Below are positions 7,392 to 10,136 of a stretch of DNA of 10,136 bases, one piece after another. The notes under the pieces were generated by a model that ran no database searches, was not told the origin of the DNA, and was given only the letters and a program-made list of their open reading frames with translations. Every line of letters starts with the position of its first letter. Position 1 is the first letter of the stretch. A program made the position numbers and the translations under genes. Origin of the DNA: Candidatus Muproteobacteria bacterium (GTDB lineage Bacteria; Pseudomonadota; Gammaproteobacteria; Acidiferrobacterales; Sulfurifustaceae); assembly GCA_023266455.1 (NCBI GenBank), contig JAHFQD010000038.1, positions 1-10,136 of the forward strand. Reading direction: 5' to 3'.

Positions 7392-8608
7392 TGGCATTGC
7401 GTTATGCGCTCCTCATAATCGGAATTGTTATCGTCGCGGTTATCGCGTTTCATACCCTCGACGGCGCGCGTCTGCGCCGTCGCCGTAATCAAAACCTCAC
7501 CGCGGCGCCGTCTTCATCGACGGCGTCGCAACGTCTTGAACCCGTCTCCGGCCTCGATTTCGACCCTCTGTCGAAGGCGGCCGCCGGAAAGCGTACTGTC
7601 GGAACGGATAGCGTGGTCGAGGCGCCGCCATCTGCTGTTACACGTAATTCCATGCAAGAAGAGTTGGAAACGATCGAGGAAGTGGCGACCATGCCGCTTA
7701 ACCTCGGTCCTGGTTTGAGTCGTCGCACGCCCTTGGTTAATTTGAGCCGTTCGGCGGTGCCAGACGACAAAGTCGACTTCATTTTGCGCTTGCCCGCTGA
7801 ATCCAGCGTGATGCGTGACGTCGCACTCGGCGTTTATAAACAGCACGAATACGAATTAGAAAAACCGCATCGGCTGTACGGCTGTCGCGTCGAATCGGAC
7901 CTGTGGACTGAACTGCAATACGACTCGCAACGCACGCGCTACGGTGATCTGGCATTGTCGATTCAATTGGTCGATTCGCGCGGTCCGATCGACGAATCAG
8001 AACTAAATAAATTTTCCCAAGTCGGATTGCGGCTCGCGGATACGTTGTATCGGCGCACGCAATTCTCGATGTCGTTCGAAGAAGCGATCCCGCGTGCGGC
8101 GGATTTACATCGCTTCTGCGAGGAATACGACGTGATCGCCGCGATACATATCATGGCGCTCGAAGGCGCGCAGTTTAAAGGCAGGATGCTGGAACACGGC
8201 GCGCGCAAACTGGGCATGCAATGGGGCGCGCGCAGCATCTTTCATATGAAGAACGATTTTTCGCCGGGTTGCCGGCATTTGTTCAGCTTGGCCAACCTGA
8301 CCGGTTCCGGAGAATTTCCGGCGGGTCAGTGGGACGGTTTCGATACCACTGGCGTGACATTCTTCATGAGCGTGCCGTGCGCGCATCGCCCGGCGATGGT
8401 ATTCGACAAAATGATCACGGCGGCGCAAGGGTTGGCGGAAACGCTGAATGGACAGATTCATGACCAAACACGCCGGCCGTTGACCAACGACGGTACGAAC
8501 GCGATCCGTCGCCAAATCGAAGCGATTGAAGAACGCATGCGCGCTCGCGGCATTGTGCCCGGCAGCCAGACGGCACTGCGGTTGTTCGCCGACGAGGCGG
8601 TCGATTAA
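7391..8608 (+). CDS. zipA: Cell division protein ZipA, with an additional ZipA-like region
   Basis: ZipA is an inner-membrane protein that tethers FtsZ to the membrane and stabilises the early division ring. The 405-residue product starts with one hydrophobic segment (about residues 4-20, LLIIGIVIVAVIAF) followed by an Arg-rich stretch (RLRRRRN), as expected for an N-out, C-in anchor. Residues about 30-125 are a low-complexity linker. The C-terminal FtsZ-binding domain is at about 247-384, recognisable by LFSLANLTGSGEF (297-309), TTGVTFFMSVP (319-329) and GQIHDQTRRPLT (354-365). Residues about 127-245 form another alpha/beta region that resembles the C-terminal domain in pattern; similar extensions occur, to my knowledge, in betaproteobacterial ZipA homologues. 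E. coli ZipA (328 residues) lacks it. The ATG shares an A with the smc TAA (TAATG), so translation is probably coupled. ligA follows after 77 bases. Confidence 0.93.
   Translation: MALRYALLIIGIVIVAVIAFHTLDGARLRRRRNQNLTAAPSSSTASQRLEPVSGLDFDPLSKAAAGKRTVGTDSVVEAPPSAVTRNSMQEELETIEEVATMPLNLGPGLSRRTPLVNLSRSAVPDDKVDFILRLPAESSVMRDVALGVYKQHEYELEKPHRLYGCRVESDLWTELQYDSQRTRYGDLALSIQLVDSRGPIDESELNKFSQVGLRLADTLYRRTQFSMSFEEAIPRAADLHRFCEEYDVIAAIHIMALEGAQFKGRMLEHGARKLGMQWGARSIFHMKNDFSPGCRHLFSLANLTGSGEFPAGQWDGFDTTGVTFFMSVPCAHRPAMVFDKMITAAQGLAETLNGQIHDQTRRPLTNDGTNAIRRQIEAIEERMRARGIVPGSQTALRLFADEAVD

Positions 8609-10136
<1,528 letters not shown>

Overview
The window looks like chromosomal DNA of a proteobacterium, gamma or possibly beta. 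The main reason is the gene order smc-zipA-ligA on the + strand, which is known from gammaproteobacteria that use SMC rather than MukBEF (for example Pseudomonas) and from betaproteobacteria. Base composition is moderately GC-rich and even throughout. I see no insertion sequence, tRNA, rRNA, CRISPR array or prophage gene.

Layout. Positions 1-3771 are read leftward. In transcription order they hold a 632-residue protein that joins a QueF domain (queuosine precursor reductase) to an FGGY sugar kinase through a proline-rich linker; a 180-base gap with nested inverted repeats and a possible promoter; a TviB/WbpO-type UDP-N-acetylhexosamine 6-dehydrogenase; and the start of a family 2 glycosyltransferase that overlaps the dehydrogenase and runs off the left edge. 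Positions 3888-10136 are read rightward: smc, zipA (its ATG shares one base with the smc stop) and the first 483 codons of ligA. The divergent gap at 3772-3887 contains a perfect 11-bp hairpin. No gene-free stretch exceeds 180 bases.

How the genes work together. The dehydrogenase and glycosyltransferase are the edge of a cell-surface polysaccharide cluster: one makes a UDP-N-acetyl-uronic acid donor, the other probably transfers a sugar. SMC (chromosome condensation and segregation), ZipA (FtsZ anchor) and LigA (NAD-dependent DNA ligase) form a housekeeping chromosome and division cluster. The QueF-kinase gene lies between the two groups and belongs clearly to neither.

The observation most worth following is the QueF-FGGY kinase fusion. 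Next are the possible tandem duplication of the ZipA C-terminal fold and the structured element between the fusion gene and tviB. I could run no database search, so novelty is not established for any of these.
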